Numbered from the stretch's first letter, positions 17,475 through 26,488 are shown. The stretch is 64,000 bases of DNA from Allopusillimonas lactea (GCF_021653995.1 NZ_JAJJOZ010000006.1:1-64000); one strand, 5' to 3'. The notes: generated by a model from the sequence alone, not told the origin. A program made the numbers and translations.

Positions 17475-17536
17475 GCGTTTACTCCTCGCGTACGCGCGGA
17501 CCGCGCGTGAGGCTGAAGCCGCGATCGTCCTTGGCG

Positions 17537-18058
17537 CTAGTCGTCAGTGTGTTCAGCGGCGTCATGACTGGCGTTCAGTCCAAGGCTGGCATGGAGGTGA
17601 ACCAAGCGCTGAAGTGCATAATCCGCGCTCGCGCTTCGAATTTCATTTCTCGAGCCGTGAAACTGCCGTGTCTTTGAAAAAACGTGTATGCTCGCCGCGT
17701 CCTTGAATATCCAGCAAAAGCATTGTGTGCCAGCGGCCGGCCCGTCAGGCATGGGTTCTGTAACACCCGTATTGGCGATGGAAACGTTTGCGCGGCTTCG
17801 TGAAAGCGCGCCGCGCGCCATCTCTATCGACACTTCTTCGCTCGTCAAACCAAAGTGTTCCAGGGTCGATGGGCGTACATCCAGGCAGTCACGCTTCGCG
17901 GCTGGGGAGTAGGTCACGAACGCGCAATCAAGGATGTCACCCGCACCGGGCGCATCCACCAACCGCGCCGCAATCAGGCCTGCGGTGCAGGATTCGGCCG
18001 TGACGAGGAGCAAGTGGTGGTCGTGCATGTATTGGGCGATTGATTCGATTTCGCGCAT
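17537..18058 (-). CDS. CinA C-terminal domain protein (nicotinamide-nucleotide amidase-like)
   Basis: A 173-residue protein equal to the C-terminal CinA/PncC domain, which deamidates nicotinamide mononucleotide. The signature TAESCTAGLIAARL (usually TAESCTGG) is near 19-32, and the NTGVTEPMPDGPAAGT segment corresponds to the conserved SGIAGPxGG loop in altered form. The frame stays open upstream to 18271 but overlaps the DUF421 gene; starting at ATG 18058 gives the normal domain length. An ATG at 18172, overlapping the end of DUF421, is an alternative. The altered active-site loop leaves activity in doubt. Confidence 0.78.
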   Translation of the reverse strand: MREIESIAQYMHDHHLLLVTAESCTAGLIAARLVDAPGAGDILDCAFVTYSPAAKRDCLDVRPSTLEHFGLTSEEVSIEMARGALSRSRANVSIANTGVTEPMPDGPAAGTQCFCWIFKDAASIHVFSKTRQFHGSRNEIRSASADYALQRLVHLHASLGLNASHDAAEHTDD

Positions 18059-18164
18059 GTCCGCAGGTTTGGTCGTTGAGTTTGGTCGTTGATTTTCTGA
18101 ATACACGCCTGCAGCAAAGTGCGTGCCTGGGAGGGCGTCGCTGCCATGCCCGAACTTGCGCGGG

Positions 18165-18686
18165 CTACTCATCTGGACGCCAGAAGGGTCCGGGCCGCCT
18201 CTCGTCTTTGGTCTTGATGCTAACGTCGCCCGTGGATTCCATATAGGCATACACCACATCGGCAACGTCATTGATGCCCTGCAGCCGCAGTTCCTCCATC
18301 AACTCATCTTTGCTTACATGCTCGCGGCGCATGCCGTGGCGTTGAAGCTGGCCGTCTTTAATGAGCAAAACCCTGTGGGGTTCAAAAAATGGTCGGACGC
18401 GGGGGAAGTAGAATGCGATGCGATTGGACGCGGCGCTCCAGAAAACCAGCGTGAAGACGAGAATCCCGCCATCTGTCACGCTGTTGTATTGGGCGGACAT
18501 GCCGTTTTGCGCGGCATCGGCGATGAGCACCAGCAGCAGCATGTCTGTGGTGCTGAACGACCCCAAGTCCCGCCGCCCGGCCAAGCGCAGCACGATAAAA
18601 ATAAACCAATACATCAGTGTGCCGCGGGCGATCAGTTCCCAGGGCGACATAGAAAACGCAAACATCCCTGACCAGTCTATGTTCAT
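18165..18686 (-). CDS. DUF421 (YetF-like) membrane protein
   Basis: A 173-residue protein of the DUF421 family. Three N-terminal hydrophobic segments (about 20-85) precede a soluble C-terminal domain with the family's FEPHRVLLIKDGQLQRHGMRREHVSKDEL region and the closing VYAYMESTGDVSI. Bacillus homologues (YetF, YdfS and relatives) are linked to spore membranes; the role in Gram-negative bacteria is unknown. It is upstream of the CinA-like gene on the same strand and likely co-transcribed. Family assignment secure, function open. Confidence 0.88.
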   Translation of the reverse strand: MNIDWSGMFAFSMSPWELIARGTLMYWFIFIVLRLAGRRDLGSFSTTDMLLLVLIADAAQNGMSAQYNSVTDGGILVFTLVFWSAASNRIAFYFPRVRPFFEPHRVLLIKDGQLQRHGMRREHVSKDELMEELRLQGINDVADVVYAYMESTGDVSIKTKDERRPGPFWRPDE

Positions 18687-18949
18687 GGCTCGCTTCTGAA
18701 GAATGACTCATTCCTTCGAATGCAAGTGTTATGCCTGCTGGAGTCATATCATGCGACAGCGGGTGGGGAACAGCACAGGCGGACAGCCTTGCGTGCCATC
18801 GAACTGCGTCCGCAGAACGCTGATGGGCCTTGGATTTGCTGATTCTTCGATAGCCGTCATGTATTCAACAGAATTTTTATGCCAGACTTTGAGTTGCTGG
18901 GCGTGCATGCCTTGCTTGTCCCGACCTATTTGTTCACGGAGGAACTCCC

Positions 18950-19525
18950 ATGAAGCAACCCCACGAGATTGATTCTGCCCGCGTGGCGGAAGCGCTTGCC
19001 GTGATGCGCGAGAAGCGAGGCTGGTTTCTCACACTTGGAGTCCTGTTGTTGATTCTGGGTGTTGTCGCCGCTATGTCGGTGTTGGCCGCCACCGTCGCCA
19101 GTGTACTGGTGGTGGGGATCATGATGCTGATCGGCGGCGTGGGCATGTTGATCCATGCCTGGAAATTAAAAGGTCTGGGTGGTTTTCTGCTATGGACGCT
19201 GAGTGGGGTGCTGTATCTGGCGGCGGGCTTCGTGGCGTTCTACGATCCGCTGGCAGGCGCCGCTGTCCTGACTTTGTTGCTGGGTGCAACGCTCATCGCT
19301 TCCGGCGTCTTTCGCCTTTGGGTGTGGCTCCAGAATCGTGGCCAGCCGGGCGGCGGCTGGTTGGCGCTGTCGGGCGTGATTTCGGTGCTGGCGGGGCTGC
19401 TGATAGCGGCGGGGTGGCCTCAAAACAGCGTCTGGATACTGGGCGTGCTGCTCTCAATCGACCTGATTTTCCAGGGGATTATGCTGATTATGCTGGCGCT
19501 GGCCTTGCGCCGCACCGACGCATAA
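18950..19525 (+). CDS. HdeD family acid-resistance/DUF308 membrane protein
   Basis: A 191-residue protein with six hydrophobic segments arranged as pairs, typical of the HdeD/DUF308 family. The family signature includes segments such as FLLWTLSGVLYLAAGFVAF and the glycine-rich turns between helices. E. coli HdeD contributes to acid resistance at high cell density. ATG 18950 follows a GGAGGAA-like ribosome binding site (GGAGGAACTCCC). No hdeA or hdeB is nearby, so the acid-resistance role is only inferred from the family name. Confidence 0.9.
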   Translation: MKQPHEIDSARVAEALAVMREKRGWFLTLGVLLLILGVVAAMSVLAATVASVLVVGIMMLIGGVGMLIHAWKLKGLGGFLLWTLSGVLYLAAGFVAFYDPLAGAAVLTLLLGATLIASGVFRLWVWLQNRGQPGGGWLALSGVISVLAGLLIAAGWPQNSVWILGVLLSIDLIFQGIMLIMLALALRRTDA

Positions 19526-19575
19526 CGCATTTGGTGCGGCACCTGCTGCAGCGAGCCGCGAGGCATATGCAATAC

Positions 19576-19677
19576 AGACGATCTAGCAGCGAAAACAAGC
19601 TAACAACACAGACGAGCTAGCAGCAAAGACGATCTTGCAGCAAAGACGATCTTGCAGCAAAGACGATCTGCCAAATT
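19576..19677. repeat. 17-bp tandem repeat, six units
   Basis: Six consecutive 17-bp units of the form AGACGATCTTGCAGCAA span this stretch. Units 4 and 5 (19627-19643, 19644-19660) are identical; units 1 and 3 differ by a few bases; units 2 (19593-19609) and 6 are degenerate. It lies between the convergent HdeD and AraC genes, so it cannot be a promoter array for either. There are no spacers, so it is not CRISPR. Confidence 0.85.
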
Positions 19678-19693
19678 TGACGGCACTCATGGT

Positions 19694-20563
19694 TCATGGT
19701 GCTTTCGCCAGCCACTCGCGGGGGCATGCTCCTACTTTCCCTGCGAAGGCGCGCGACAGCGCCGACGGATTGGCATAGCCGAGTTCTTGCGCCAGCGTCT
19801 TGAGTGGCCGCCCCTCGCGCAAACGCCTTTGTGCCAGCGAGATCCGCCAGTCGCTCAGGTAATCTGCGGGTGTTTGGCCAACCACCTCGCGGAAGGTATT
19901 GGCAAATGCCGTGCGAGACATCCCGGCGTGTTCCGCCATGCGCGTCAGTGTCCAGGGCTCACCTGGGCTTTCATGCATGGCCACCAATGCGCGGGCCAGG
20001 CGATGATCAGACAGGCCCGTGATCAGGCCTGCCTGTATGCCGGCCTCCTGCGGGTGGTCGAGCAGCCAGCGCAGCAGCTGGAGGACAACCACTTCGAAGA
20101 GTCGATCGGCCAGCAAGCGCTGGCCGCAGCGTACACGTTCGGTCTCGGCGAACAGCAATTCAAGTGCTGCATGAAGGCCAGGCACGTATGAGAGCGGAAC
20201 CGCAATCAAGGATGGCAGCGCTCTGGCCAGTGGGTTGTGTGCGCCGCCATCGAAGAGCAGCCGTGCACAGACGAAGTCCGACCCTTCCGCCGGCGGATTG
20301 TGGAAGCGATGTGTGATAGGGCGCGCATACAGCAATAGAGCTGGCTCGTCGAACTGTATCGACGGGGGGACGCCTTGTGCGCCCGGATGGCTTACCGTCA
20401 GCCGTCCACGGCGCAGTACATGCAAATACCCATACCCTTCACTGGCATCGAAATGCGTCAGCCCGCACAGCACGCCTGCGTGATGCAGCTGCGCCTGTAC
20501 CTGGAAGCGTTCCAGGATGCCTGAAAGACGGTCGATGGCGGGTGCTGTTTGTAGGGTGCTCAT
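19694..20563 (-). CDS. AraC family transcriptional regulator
   Basis: A 289-residue AraC/XylS regulator. An N-terminal cupin-like ligand domain (about 1-170) precedes the C-terminal double helix-turn-helix (about 190-289): EPWTLTRMAEHAGMSRTAFA, then PADYLSDWRISLAQRRLREG and AQELGYANPSALSRAFAGKV. It resembles the AraC group that often controls neighbouring oxidoreductase or stress genes. It is divergent from a secreted protein gene 109 bp away, its most likely target. The 17-bp tandem repeat is directly downstream. Confidence 0.92.
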   Translation of the reverse strand: MSTLQTAPAIDRLSGILERFQVQAQLHHAGVLCGLTHFDASEGYGYLHVLRRGRLTVSHPGAQGVPPSIQFDEPALLLYARPITHRFHNPPAEGSDFVCARLLFDGGAHNPLARALPSLIAVPLSYVPGLHAALELLFAETERVRCGQRLLADRLFEVVVLQLLRWLLDHPQEAGIQAGLITGLSDHRLARALVAMHESPGEPWTLTRMAEHAGMSRTAFANTFREVVGQTPADYLSDWRISLAQRRLREGRPLKTLAQELGYANPSALSRAFAGKVGACPREWLAKAP

Positions 20564-20672
20564 TGCAGGATGTTTATTTGAACGAAATGATATGTTTTAT
20601 GAACTAATTAACTCAAATAATACAACGGGACTGCATATACTTGTCCATACCAAAGCTAAGGACAAAGGATCA

Positions 20673-21437
20673 ATGATGAAATCGTCAAAGTCATTTCTTC
20701 TCTTCGGTGCACTGTTGGCGGGCATGGCCGGCGGTATACCCGCTTACGGCACGAGTAGCCATCACGGTATCGCTTCCGACGCGGGCAAAACCCTGACAGG
20801 CGTCAATGCACCCTTCGACATCGTCCGCACGACAATCACCACTGAGGGCAATGTTGCCACCTTCCAAATGGCCGTATCCGGGAGGGCCGGTGAGACGAAG
20901 CCCGCCGCCACGGGCAAGTTGGCTGGCAGTACGGTTTTCTCCTACGTCTGGCCAACCAGCCTGGACCCATCCGTCGTCGGTTTTGCGCCGAAAGCGGGCA
21001 TTCTTGCTTTTGCGGTTACCGCGCATCCCGATTTTGATGACACACCGCTGTTCGATGAGAACGGCGATGGAAAACTGGACAACGATGGCGACCTTTGGCA
21101 TTCGCATTGGGTGGTTCTGCAACCGGATGCGGCCTGCGGAAAGGACGCCTTGAAAGTCGTGGACATCCCCGACGGCAGTAAGCCGAGCCTGCCCAAGACC
21201 TGGCCTGGATTGCCCATCCTGATTGACAGCCCGGGATGGGCGCCGGTATTCAACGCGCAAACGGTAGCGGTGCGTGTGCCTTTCGATGATATCGGCGTTA
21301 TCAAGGCAGGCAGCTTCGACGGGGTGACCGCCGCGCTGCGAGTCAATGCCAGCATGCATACGCCATTGCTGTGCGTAGCCAACGTCTTCAAGGTGGCGTC
21401 GGGTGATCTGTCCCTACCCGGAAAGGTAAATCAGTGA
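20673..21437 (+). CDS. secreted protein of unknown family
   Basis: A 254-residue exported protein with a Sec signal peptide (about 2-27, ending PAYGTS). The mature part has an acidic DENGDGKLDNDGDLWHSHW segment (about 130-148) that resembles a calcium-binding loop next to a His pair. Two Cys near the C-terminal half could form a disulfide. ATG 20673 is chosen because AAAGGA lies six bases upstream; the frame is open to 20517 but overlaps the AraC start. It is probably controlled by the divergent AraC protein. Function unknown. Confidence 0.75.
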   Translation: MMKSSKSFLLFGALLAGMAGGIPAYGTSSHHGIASDAGKTLTGVNAPFDIVRTTITTEGNVATFQMAVSGRAGETKPAATGKLAGSTVFSYVWPTSLDPSVVGFAPKAGILAFAVTAHPDFDDTPLFDENGDGKLDNDGDLWHSHWVVLQPDAACGKDALKVVDIPDGSKPSLPKTWPGLPILIDSPGWAPVFNAQTVAVRVPFDDIGVIKAGSFDGVTAALRVNASMHTPLLCVANVFKVASGDLSLPGKVNQ

Positions 21438-21628
21438 TGTACGGGCGTGCTGTGGGCCGCACTAATGTCACTGCATTGAGCCCCACCGGCATTTTGCCGT
21501 GCTGTGGCAGCGCTGCTGCTGTGCATGCAATTTGCGGGTCCGACGGGCGCTTGCACTGCATGAGGTAAAGCCGCTACGGGCACGGGTGCCGGGCATTGAG
21601 GCTCCCGTGCCTGGGCAGCCGTTCGTGT

Positions 21629-22030
21629 TCAATGCTTCGGCGCCGGCTCCGTGACTTTGTCTGCATACTTGACAAGTATGTCACCCATCGCGCGCATCAT
21701 CTCCCCATGCATCTGCATCGCTGTCTTGCGATCCAGGCCGGTGTCCATCGCGGCGTGGCAACCGCCCATCATGCCCGCCATACCGCTATTCATCATGTCA
21801 CCCATACCCCCACCCATCATGCCCCCCATGCCTCCGCCCATCATGCCTCGCCCCATCATCCCGCCGTCCATCATGGGGCCACCGGGCTTATGCTGAGGGG
21901 CTGCTTGATCGCTGGACATCCCCGAGGAAGAAGGGGTTTGGCCCTGCGCATGCGTTGCCGCGAGGCTTGGCATGCCCGCACCCAACGTCAAGGCAGCGAG
22001 GGATGCAATAAGAATGGCTTTGGTATTCAT
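21629..22030 (-). CDS. Met/Gly-rich secreted protein, putative copper-binding
   Basis: A 133-residue protein with a signal peptide (about 1-25, SLAATHA). The centre is a run of GGMMG repeats (about 55-90), followed by GGCHAAMD and a short helical tail (MQMHGEMMRAMGDIL). Met and His clusters of this kind bind Cu(I) in periplasmic copper proteins. It is the second gene of a two-gene unit driven by a CueR-like promoter at 22431-22461, which strengthens a copper role. Start 22030 gives the signal peptide; the longer frame to 22129 overlaps the upstream gene. Binding is inferred. Confidence 0.75.
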   Translation of the reverse strand: MNTKAILIASLAALTLGAGMPSLAATHAQGQTPSSSGMSSDQAAPQHKPGGPMMDGGMMGRGMMGGGMGGMMGGGMGDMMNSGMAGMMGGCHAAMDTGLDRKTAMQMHGEMMRAMGDILVKYADKVTEPAPKH

Positions 22031-22070
22031 AGCGATCTCCTGATCGTGAGATGTAGCACTCGGCAGCCTA

Positions 22071-22268
22071 CTACTTGCCGAAGAGGTATTTGATAAGTGC
22101 TGCGATGGTGAGGACAAGTACGGCGACAATGAGCAGCCAGAAAAGTATCATCAGCCACATCATCCCGCCCATCATTGAGCCGTCTGCAAAGTGCGCGTGT
22201 GCCTGGCCGGGCATGATCGCCAACGCAAACCAGACCAAGGGAGCGTAGGCGTGGACAAGGTTTTTCAT
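22071..22268 (-). CDS. small membrane protein with Met-rich loop
   Basis: A 65-residue protein. The first hydrophobic segment (about 7-24) ends in a possible signal-peptidase site (AHA), followed by a short HFADGSMMGGMM loop and a second hydrophobic segment (about 37-62, MMWLMILFWLLIVAVLVLTI) before a basic end (KYLFGK). It is the first gene downstream of the CueR-like promoter, 40 bp ahead of the Met/Gly-rich gene. The shared SMMGGMM-type motif suggests the two proteins work together. Family not recognised. Confidence 0.7.
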   Translation of the reverse strand: MKNLVHAYAPLVWFALAIMPGQAHAHFADGSMMGGMMWLMILFWLLIVAVLVLTIAALIKYLFGK

Positions 22269-22628
22269 GATCAGCAGCCTCTATGTTGAACGGGCGGGTA
22301 TGGCTTATTGATATGCATGGCTGTAGTGGGGCAGGTGATGGTAGACGCCAGAACAGTCGATCCGTTCGTGGAAAGTTCCGTCCGAAGGTGTCAGTGGCCC
22401 AGTGGGTGCCTGGAAACTTCAAACAGAACTAGCATAATCCTTCTTGTTGTTGGAAGGTCAAGTGTGCCGTGCCTGATTTTCGGCATCCGCGCCACAACGC
22501 CACTCGGAACGGGCTGCCGCCACATATGACTACGCTGGTTCGAGCAACCTGGGCGGGTGGGGCGATCAGCGCGCTGCAGCCGCCGGGGGGGCGTAATACG
22601 CAGGGCGCCGGGTGATGCGCACATCCGC
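22269..22628. other. 360-bp intergenic region
   Basis: It carries the CueR-type promoter (22431-22461) and the leader of the Met-rich unit. The right part (about 22500-22628) is G/C-rich, lies just downstream of the sulfatase-fold gene's stop, and shows no gene or clear terminator. Confidence 0.5.
22431..22461 (-). promoter_or_regulatory. CueR/MerR-type copper-responsive promoter
   Basis: Read on the minus strand, TTGACC (22456-22461) and TATGCT (22431-22436) are separated by 19 bp, the over-long spacing that defines MerR-family promoters. The spacer holds inverted arms CCTTC and GAAGG (22453-22457 and 22439-22443) nine bases apart, the same geometry as the E. coli copA operator. It reads toward the small membrane protein and Met-rich gene, with a leader of about 155 nt. 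No merR/cueR gene is in the window. Confidence 0.8.
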
Positions 22629-24284
22629 CTACTCCGAGAGCTGCCGATCATCCACAGCCATCATCATGACGGGGCTGCCGAAATAACCAAAGGGGCTGCC
22701 GTAGCTGAATCCGCTCACTGGGGTGCCGGGGTTGAACATCGAGCCGCTGAAGATATTCGGGGCTGAATCCGTGCGGTAGCCCATGTAATTGAGCAGCGTA
22801 GGCGGGACGTTGAAGTGCGAGAGGCGGCCATAATGTGCATGCGTGCTTTGTGCCAGATCCGCATCGGGGTAATTGGTGAATGCGATCAATGGCACCAAGC
22901 CCTCGCCCTTGTAGGGCTTGCTCGATGCGGTGCAGTGTGTGGCGCCAGGCTGATCGGCCAGGTTCTGGCCGTGATCCGACGTATAAATGACTACGGTAGG
23001 CATATTCAGGTCGAGTTGCAGCAGTTTCTTGAGGAAGCGTTCGGTCTGCCATTCGACTGCCTTGGCGTACTCTTGGCGTTCGTTGTTGGCGGCGATGTAG
23101 TTTGATGTGCGAATCAGCACATAATCTTCCGGATAGTTCTTGCTGTACGGAAAGTGTGCTCCTTTTTTGAGGATGATGGAAAACGTCTTGCCGGGCGCTT
23201 GAAGAAAAGGCATGGCGTCCAGGATCTGTGCATCGTGCGGCAATGACATGACCGGGATGTTGGCGGTCAGCATATTTAGCTCAGCTTTGTCAAAATGGTT
23301 GTGGCCGTTGCCGTCACCCTGTGCATCGAGCAAGTACCGTTCAAAGCCTGCGTTGGCGGCATAGCTCCAGATCAGCGCGTGACGATGCAGATCAGAGGCA
23401 ATATGGCTGGGCCGCGGGCCTTTGCGCAGGATCAGGTTGCTGGCTGAGCTGCAATTGTTGCCGGCAAGCGTGGGGCCGAAGTCATAGGCGTTCCAAGGGC
23501 TGCGTGTGCTTTGCATGATGGCCCTGAGCCGTTCGCCATTCATGAAGTCAGACCGTATGCTTTCGTCGATCACCAGTACGATGTTCCGGTCGGCTACCTG
23601 CTGCGCCGGCAGCATGGCTGTTGTGTAGAGATACGGTTGGCGCTCGCGGTCGCGGTCGAAATATGTGGCCGCGTGCAGGCCATAGGCTGCGACGGTGCCC
23701 GGCAGCAAATGGGTTACTGCGCCTTTTTTAGCCACGCATACCGCCGTGACGAGCGCAACTGATATCAGCAGCATCGCCAGCGCCTTGGGCGCCGCGCGGG
23801 AGGCGGGGGGCATCAGGCAAAACCCCGCCAAGAGCATCGTATGGCGCAGGAGGGTGTAGGGCGAGGCGGTGGCGTATTCCGCCAGGGCGTCAGTGGTGTT
23901 GCTGAGCGCGTGCTGCAGAACAATGTAATCCGAGTACATCAACGCATGCCCGGACACAACGTAGAAGAAATCGGCGAGCATGGATGAAAGTGTGAGGGCG
24001 GCGAAGAGCGCCCATTTGAGGACGCCGCGGCAGCGGGCAGCGTACAGATATAGAAGAACAATGAGCAGCCAGCTCGTGAGGACCAGCATGGCAAGCGCAA
24101 TGTTTTTAATGAGGTCGGGCGTGCCGAACAGCCGCTGGATTTGTATCAGGATGAAGGGGCGTTCCATCGCGCAGGCCGCTACGATGAGCCATTCGGCCAG
24201 CCGCCACGCGCGCAAGCCCGATAATATATCCCCGCGCCCAAGCGATACCCCGAGCGTGCTGGCAGCCAGTGTCTGCCGCTCCAT
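22629..24284 (-). CDS. membrane-anchored sulfatase-fold phosphotransferase (EptA-like)
   Basis: A 551-residue protein with about five N-terminal membrane segments (to about 200) and a periplasmic alkaline-phosphatase-fold domain. Metal residues fit DESIRSD (near 240), YTSDHGQN and the later GATHCTAS; the nucleophile position falls in AGNNCSSASN, with Ser/Thr rather than formylglycine. The layout matches lipid A phosphoethanolamine transferases and related sulfatase-like transferases. Lipid A or a surface glycan is the probable target. It is a single-gene unit; no polymyxin-type regulator is adjacent. Confidence 0.85.
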   Translation of the reverse strand: MERQTLAASTLGVSLGRGDILSGLRAWRLAEWLIVAACAMERPFILIQIQRLFGTPDLIKNIALAMLVLTSWLLIVLLYLYAARCRGVLKWALFAALTLSSMLADFFYVVSGHALMYSDYIVLQHALSNTTDALAEYATASPYTLLRHTMLLAGFCLMPPASRAAPKALAMLLISVALVTAVCVAKKGAVTHLLPGTVAAYGLHAATYFDRDRERQPYLYTTAMLPAQQVADRNIVLVIDESIRSDFMNGERLRAIMQSTRSPWNAYDFGPTLAGNNCSSASNLILRKGPRPSHIASDLHRHALIWSYAANAGFERYLLDAQGDGNGHNHFDKAELNMLTANIPVMSLPHDAQILDAMPFLQAPGKTFSIILKKGAHFPYSKNYPEDYVLIRTSNYIAANNERQEYAKAVEWQTERFLKKLLQLDLNMPTVVIYTSDHGQNLADQPGATHCTASSKPYKGEGLVPLIAFTNYPDADLAQSTHAHYGRLSHFNVPPTLLNYMGYRTDSAPNIFSGSMFNPGTPVSGFSYGSPFGYFGSPVMMMAVDDRQLSE

Positions 24285-24371
24285 GTCCTATCCCCCGCAA
24301 TTTTTGACACTTATTGTGCGGGTCATAAACATAGCTGGGCATCCGACGAATGGCGGTGCTGATTTGGCGGA

Positions 24372-24398
24372 GTGGGAGGGATGCCCGGTCCCTCCCAC
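24372..24398. terminator. strong hairpin between Bug and EptA-like genes
   Basis: A perfect 10-bp stem, GTGGGAGGGA (24372-24381) with TCCCTCCCAC (24389-24398), has a 7-nt loop TGCCCGG. It lies 57 bp downstream of the minus-strand Bug gene's stop. There is no T-run on either side, so termination may be inefficient or Rho-assisted. Confidence 0.5.
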
Positions 24399-24454
24399 CC
24401 ATATACAGATACAAGCCCCCGCGCATGCGGGTTTGATCAAGCTGCGGCGATATC

Positions 24455-25441
24455 TCAGTTGCTCGGCTGCATATTTGCTTGCTTCATGACGTCAAGCCAC
24501 GTATTGCGTTCTTTCAGGGCAAACGCGGAGAACTGCTGCGCGGTTAGCTGGCTGGGCATGACACTGAACTTCTTCATGCGCTCTAGCGCGGCGGGTGTTG
24601 CGGAAGCCTCGCGCATCGCTTTGTTGAAGGCATCGATGATCTTGGGGTTGGTGCCCTTGGGTGCCCAGACGGCGTACCATGCGGTGACGTCGAAGTTGTC
24701 CAGGCCCATTTCTTCCGCTATCGTCGGCACGTTCGGCAGCTCAGGCATGCGTTTCTGGCTGGATACGGCAAGCGCCTTCAATTTGCCCGCATAGATCTGA
24801 GGCATAACGCTGGCAGCAGTTGAATACAGTAGATCCACATGGCCGCCCATCACGTTTGTCAGTGCCGGTGCTGTTCCGCTGAACGCTACATGCGTCATAT
24901 CCAGCTTACCCTGCAATGCAACGCGTTCGCCGGTCAGGTGGGGCAGGGAACCTTGTGCGCCCGATGCGTAGGTGATGTTCTTGGTTTTTGCCGCGGCGAC
25001 GACATCCTTGAACGTTTTGTACGGCGCATCGGCGCTGGTAACGACAATGATAGGCGCGGAGCCGAGCAGGCCAACCGGCACAAAGTCTTTCACCGGATCG
25101 AACGGCAAGTTCTTGAACATGCCGTCGTACATGACATGCTGCGAGGTATTGGCTAGCAGCGTATAGCCGTCTGGGGCAGTGTCGGCCACGCTGCGCGCGC
25201 CGATAGTGCCGGCTGCACCTGGTTTGGGATGAACGACGATAGGCTGGCCGAGCAGCTTCGCAACGTCATCGATAATCACGCGTGCGAACGTTTCAGTTGT
25301 TCCACCCGCCTGATAGGGAATAACCAGGGTGATTGGGCGTGTTGGGTAGGCATCTTGGGCACTGGCGGCCGAGACCACGCCCATCAATGCGGCTATGCCT
25401 GCAATTCGGGCAAGGCTGGCTGAAGTGATACGTTTGAACAT
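24455..25441 (-). CDS. Bug/TctC-family substrate-binding protein
   Basis: A 328-residue periplasmic binding protein with a signal peptide (about 1-28, SAASAQ) and the opening YPTRPITLVIPYQAGG. The PGAAGTIGARSVADTAPDG loop is typical. ATG 25441 is preceded by GGAGACAAC; eight upstream in-frame residues are discounted. It is the last gene of a minus-strand unit with quinone oxidoreductase and CaiB upstream. No TctAB permease is present. By context it captures the acid processed by the adjacent CoA-transferase and, divergently, the acyl-CoA dehydrogenase. Confidence 0.92.
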   Translation of the reverse strand: MFKRITSASLARIAGIAALMGVVSAASAQDAYPTRPITLVIPYQAGGTTETFARVIIDDVAKLLGQPIVVHPKPGAAGTIGARSVADTAPDGYTLLANTSQHVMYDGMFKNLPFDPVKDFVPVGLLGSAPIIVVTSADAPYKTFKDVVAAAKTKNITYASGAQGSLPHLTGERVALQGKLDMTHVAFSGTAPALTNVMGGHVDLLYSTAASVMPQIYAGKLKALAVSSQKRMPELPNVPTIAEEMGLDNFDVTAWYAVWAPKGTNPKIIDAFNKAMREASATPAALERMKKFSVMPSQLTAQQFSAFALKERNTWLDVMKQANMQPSN

Positions 25442-25483
25442 TGTTGTCTCCTTGTTTGAATTCACGTTTGGTTGAAGTTGGTT

Positions 25484-26488
25484 TTATTCGTGCGGATGCA
25501 TGACCACTCTTCCGATCACATCCCGTGTGGTGAGCATTTCCAGCGCCGAGCGAAAGCGGGACAGCGGCAATACGGCGTGGGCTCGCGGCTTGATTTGACC
25601 CTCGCGCACCCAATCGAAGATCTGGGCGTAACCTTCGCGCAATCTGGCATCATTGCCCGCGCGCGGAGCATGGCGCCCCCAGCCGAAGTAGTACCCCCAG
25701 TAAACGCCTAGAACGCTGATGTTCTTGACCAACGCGATATTGGCGGGAATGCTGGGGATCGTGCCGCTGGCAAAACCCATAGGGATGATCCTGCCTTCCG
25801 GGGCGATACATCGGAGCGAGGTGTCGAACGTGGCGCCGCCCACGGGGTCGTAGATCACATCCGCGCCGCGCTGGCCGGTCAGGTTCAGGACCTCCGTTCG
25901 CCAGTCTGTATCGTGGTAGTTGATCGCGTGATCGGCGCCGTGCTCTCGCACAATAGATTGTTTGGCCGCCGAGCCTGCAACCGCGATTACTTTCGCGCCC
26001 AGCGCCTTGGCGACCTCGACCGCCGCCAGGCCGCTGCCGCCTGCCGCCCCATGCACCAGAACGACCTCTCCGGGCTCGACTTGCGCGCGCCACTTCAGCG
26101 CGCCATACGCGGTGCCATAGATCGTTGGCAACTGTGCACCGGCGTCAAAACCGATATCGTCGGGCAGATGGAATACAGTTGTTTCAGGCGCGACGACCTC
26201 TTGCGCATAGCCGCCTGACTGAACGCCTGCGATCACCCGATCTCCAGGTCGAAAGCGCGACGACGCGCCGTCCACCTCGACAACGGTGCCGGCGATCTCG
26301 GTGCCCGGTATAAGCGGGAGAGGCGCGCGATTCTGGTGTTTCCCTTCCATGACCAGCAAGCTTGCGAAGCTTGCCGCACATGCGTCCACGCGGATACGCA
26401 CCCCGCCGGGAAGCATCGCGGGGGCGGCGATCGTTTCCAGTTTCGCCACGTCGGGCCCGCCATAGCGACGACAAACCACAGCCTTCAT
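25484..26488 (-). CDS. NADPH:quinone oxidoreductase family protein (MDR superfamily)
   Basis: A 334-residue medium-chain reductase of the zeta-crystallin type. GroES-like N-terminal domain, then a Rossmann domain with VLVHGAAGGSGLAAVEVAKA (about 140-160) for NADPH. The structural and catalytic Cys/His zinc ligands of alcohol dehydrogenases are absent, as in zinc-free quinone oxidoreductases and enoyl reductases. The start codon overlaps the stop of the upstream CaiB gene by 4 bp (ATGA), so the two are coupled. It may reduce an enoyl-CoA intermediate. Confidence 0.9.
   Translation of the reverse strand: MKAVVCRRYGGPDVAKLETIAAPAMLPGGVRIRVDACAASFASLLVMEGKHQNRAPLPLIPGTEIAGTVVEVDGASSRFRPGDRVIAGVQSGGYAQEVVAPETTVFHLPDDIGFDAGAQLPTIYGTAYGALKWRAQVEPGEVVLVHGAAGGSGLAAVEVAKALGAKVIAVAGSAAKQSIVREHGADHAINYHDTDWRTEVLNLTGQRGADVIYDPVGGATFDTSLRCIAPEGRIIPMGFASGTIPSIPANIALVKNISVLGVYWGYYFGWGRHAPRAGNDARLREGYAQIFDWVREGQIKPRAHAVLPLSRFRSALEMLTTRDVIGRVVMHPHE

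Noticed and set aside
19576..19677. CRISPR-like direct repeats
   Set aside because: The units are contiguous without spacers and only 17 bp long; no cas genes nearby.
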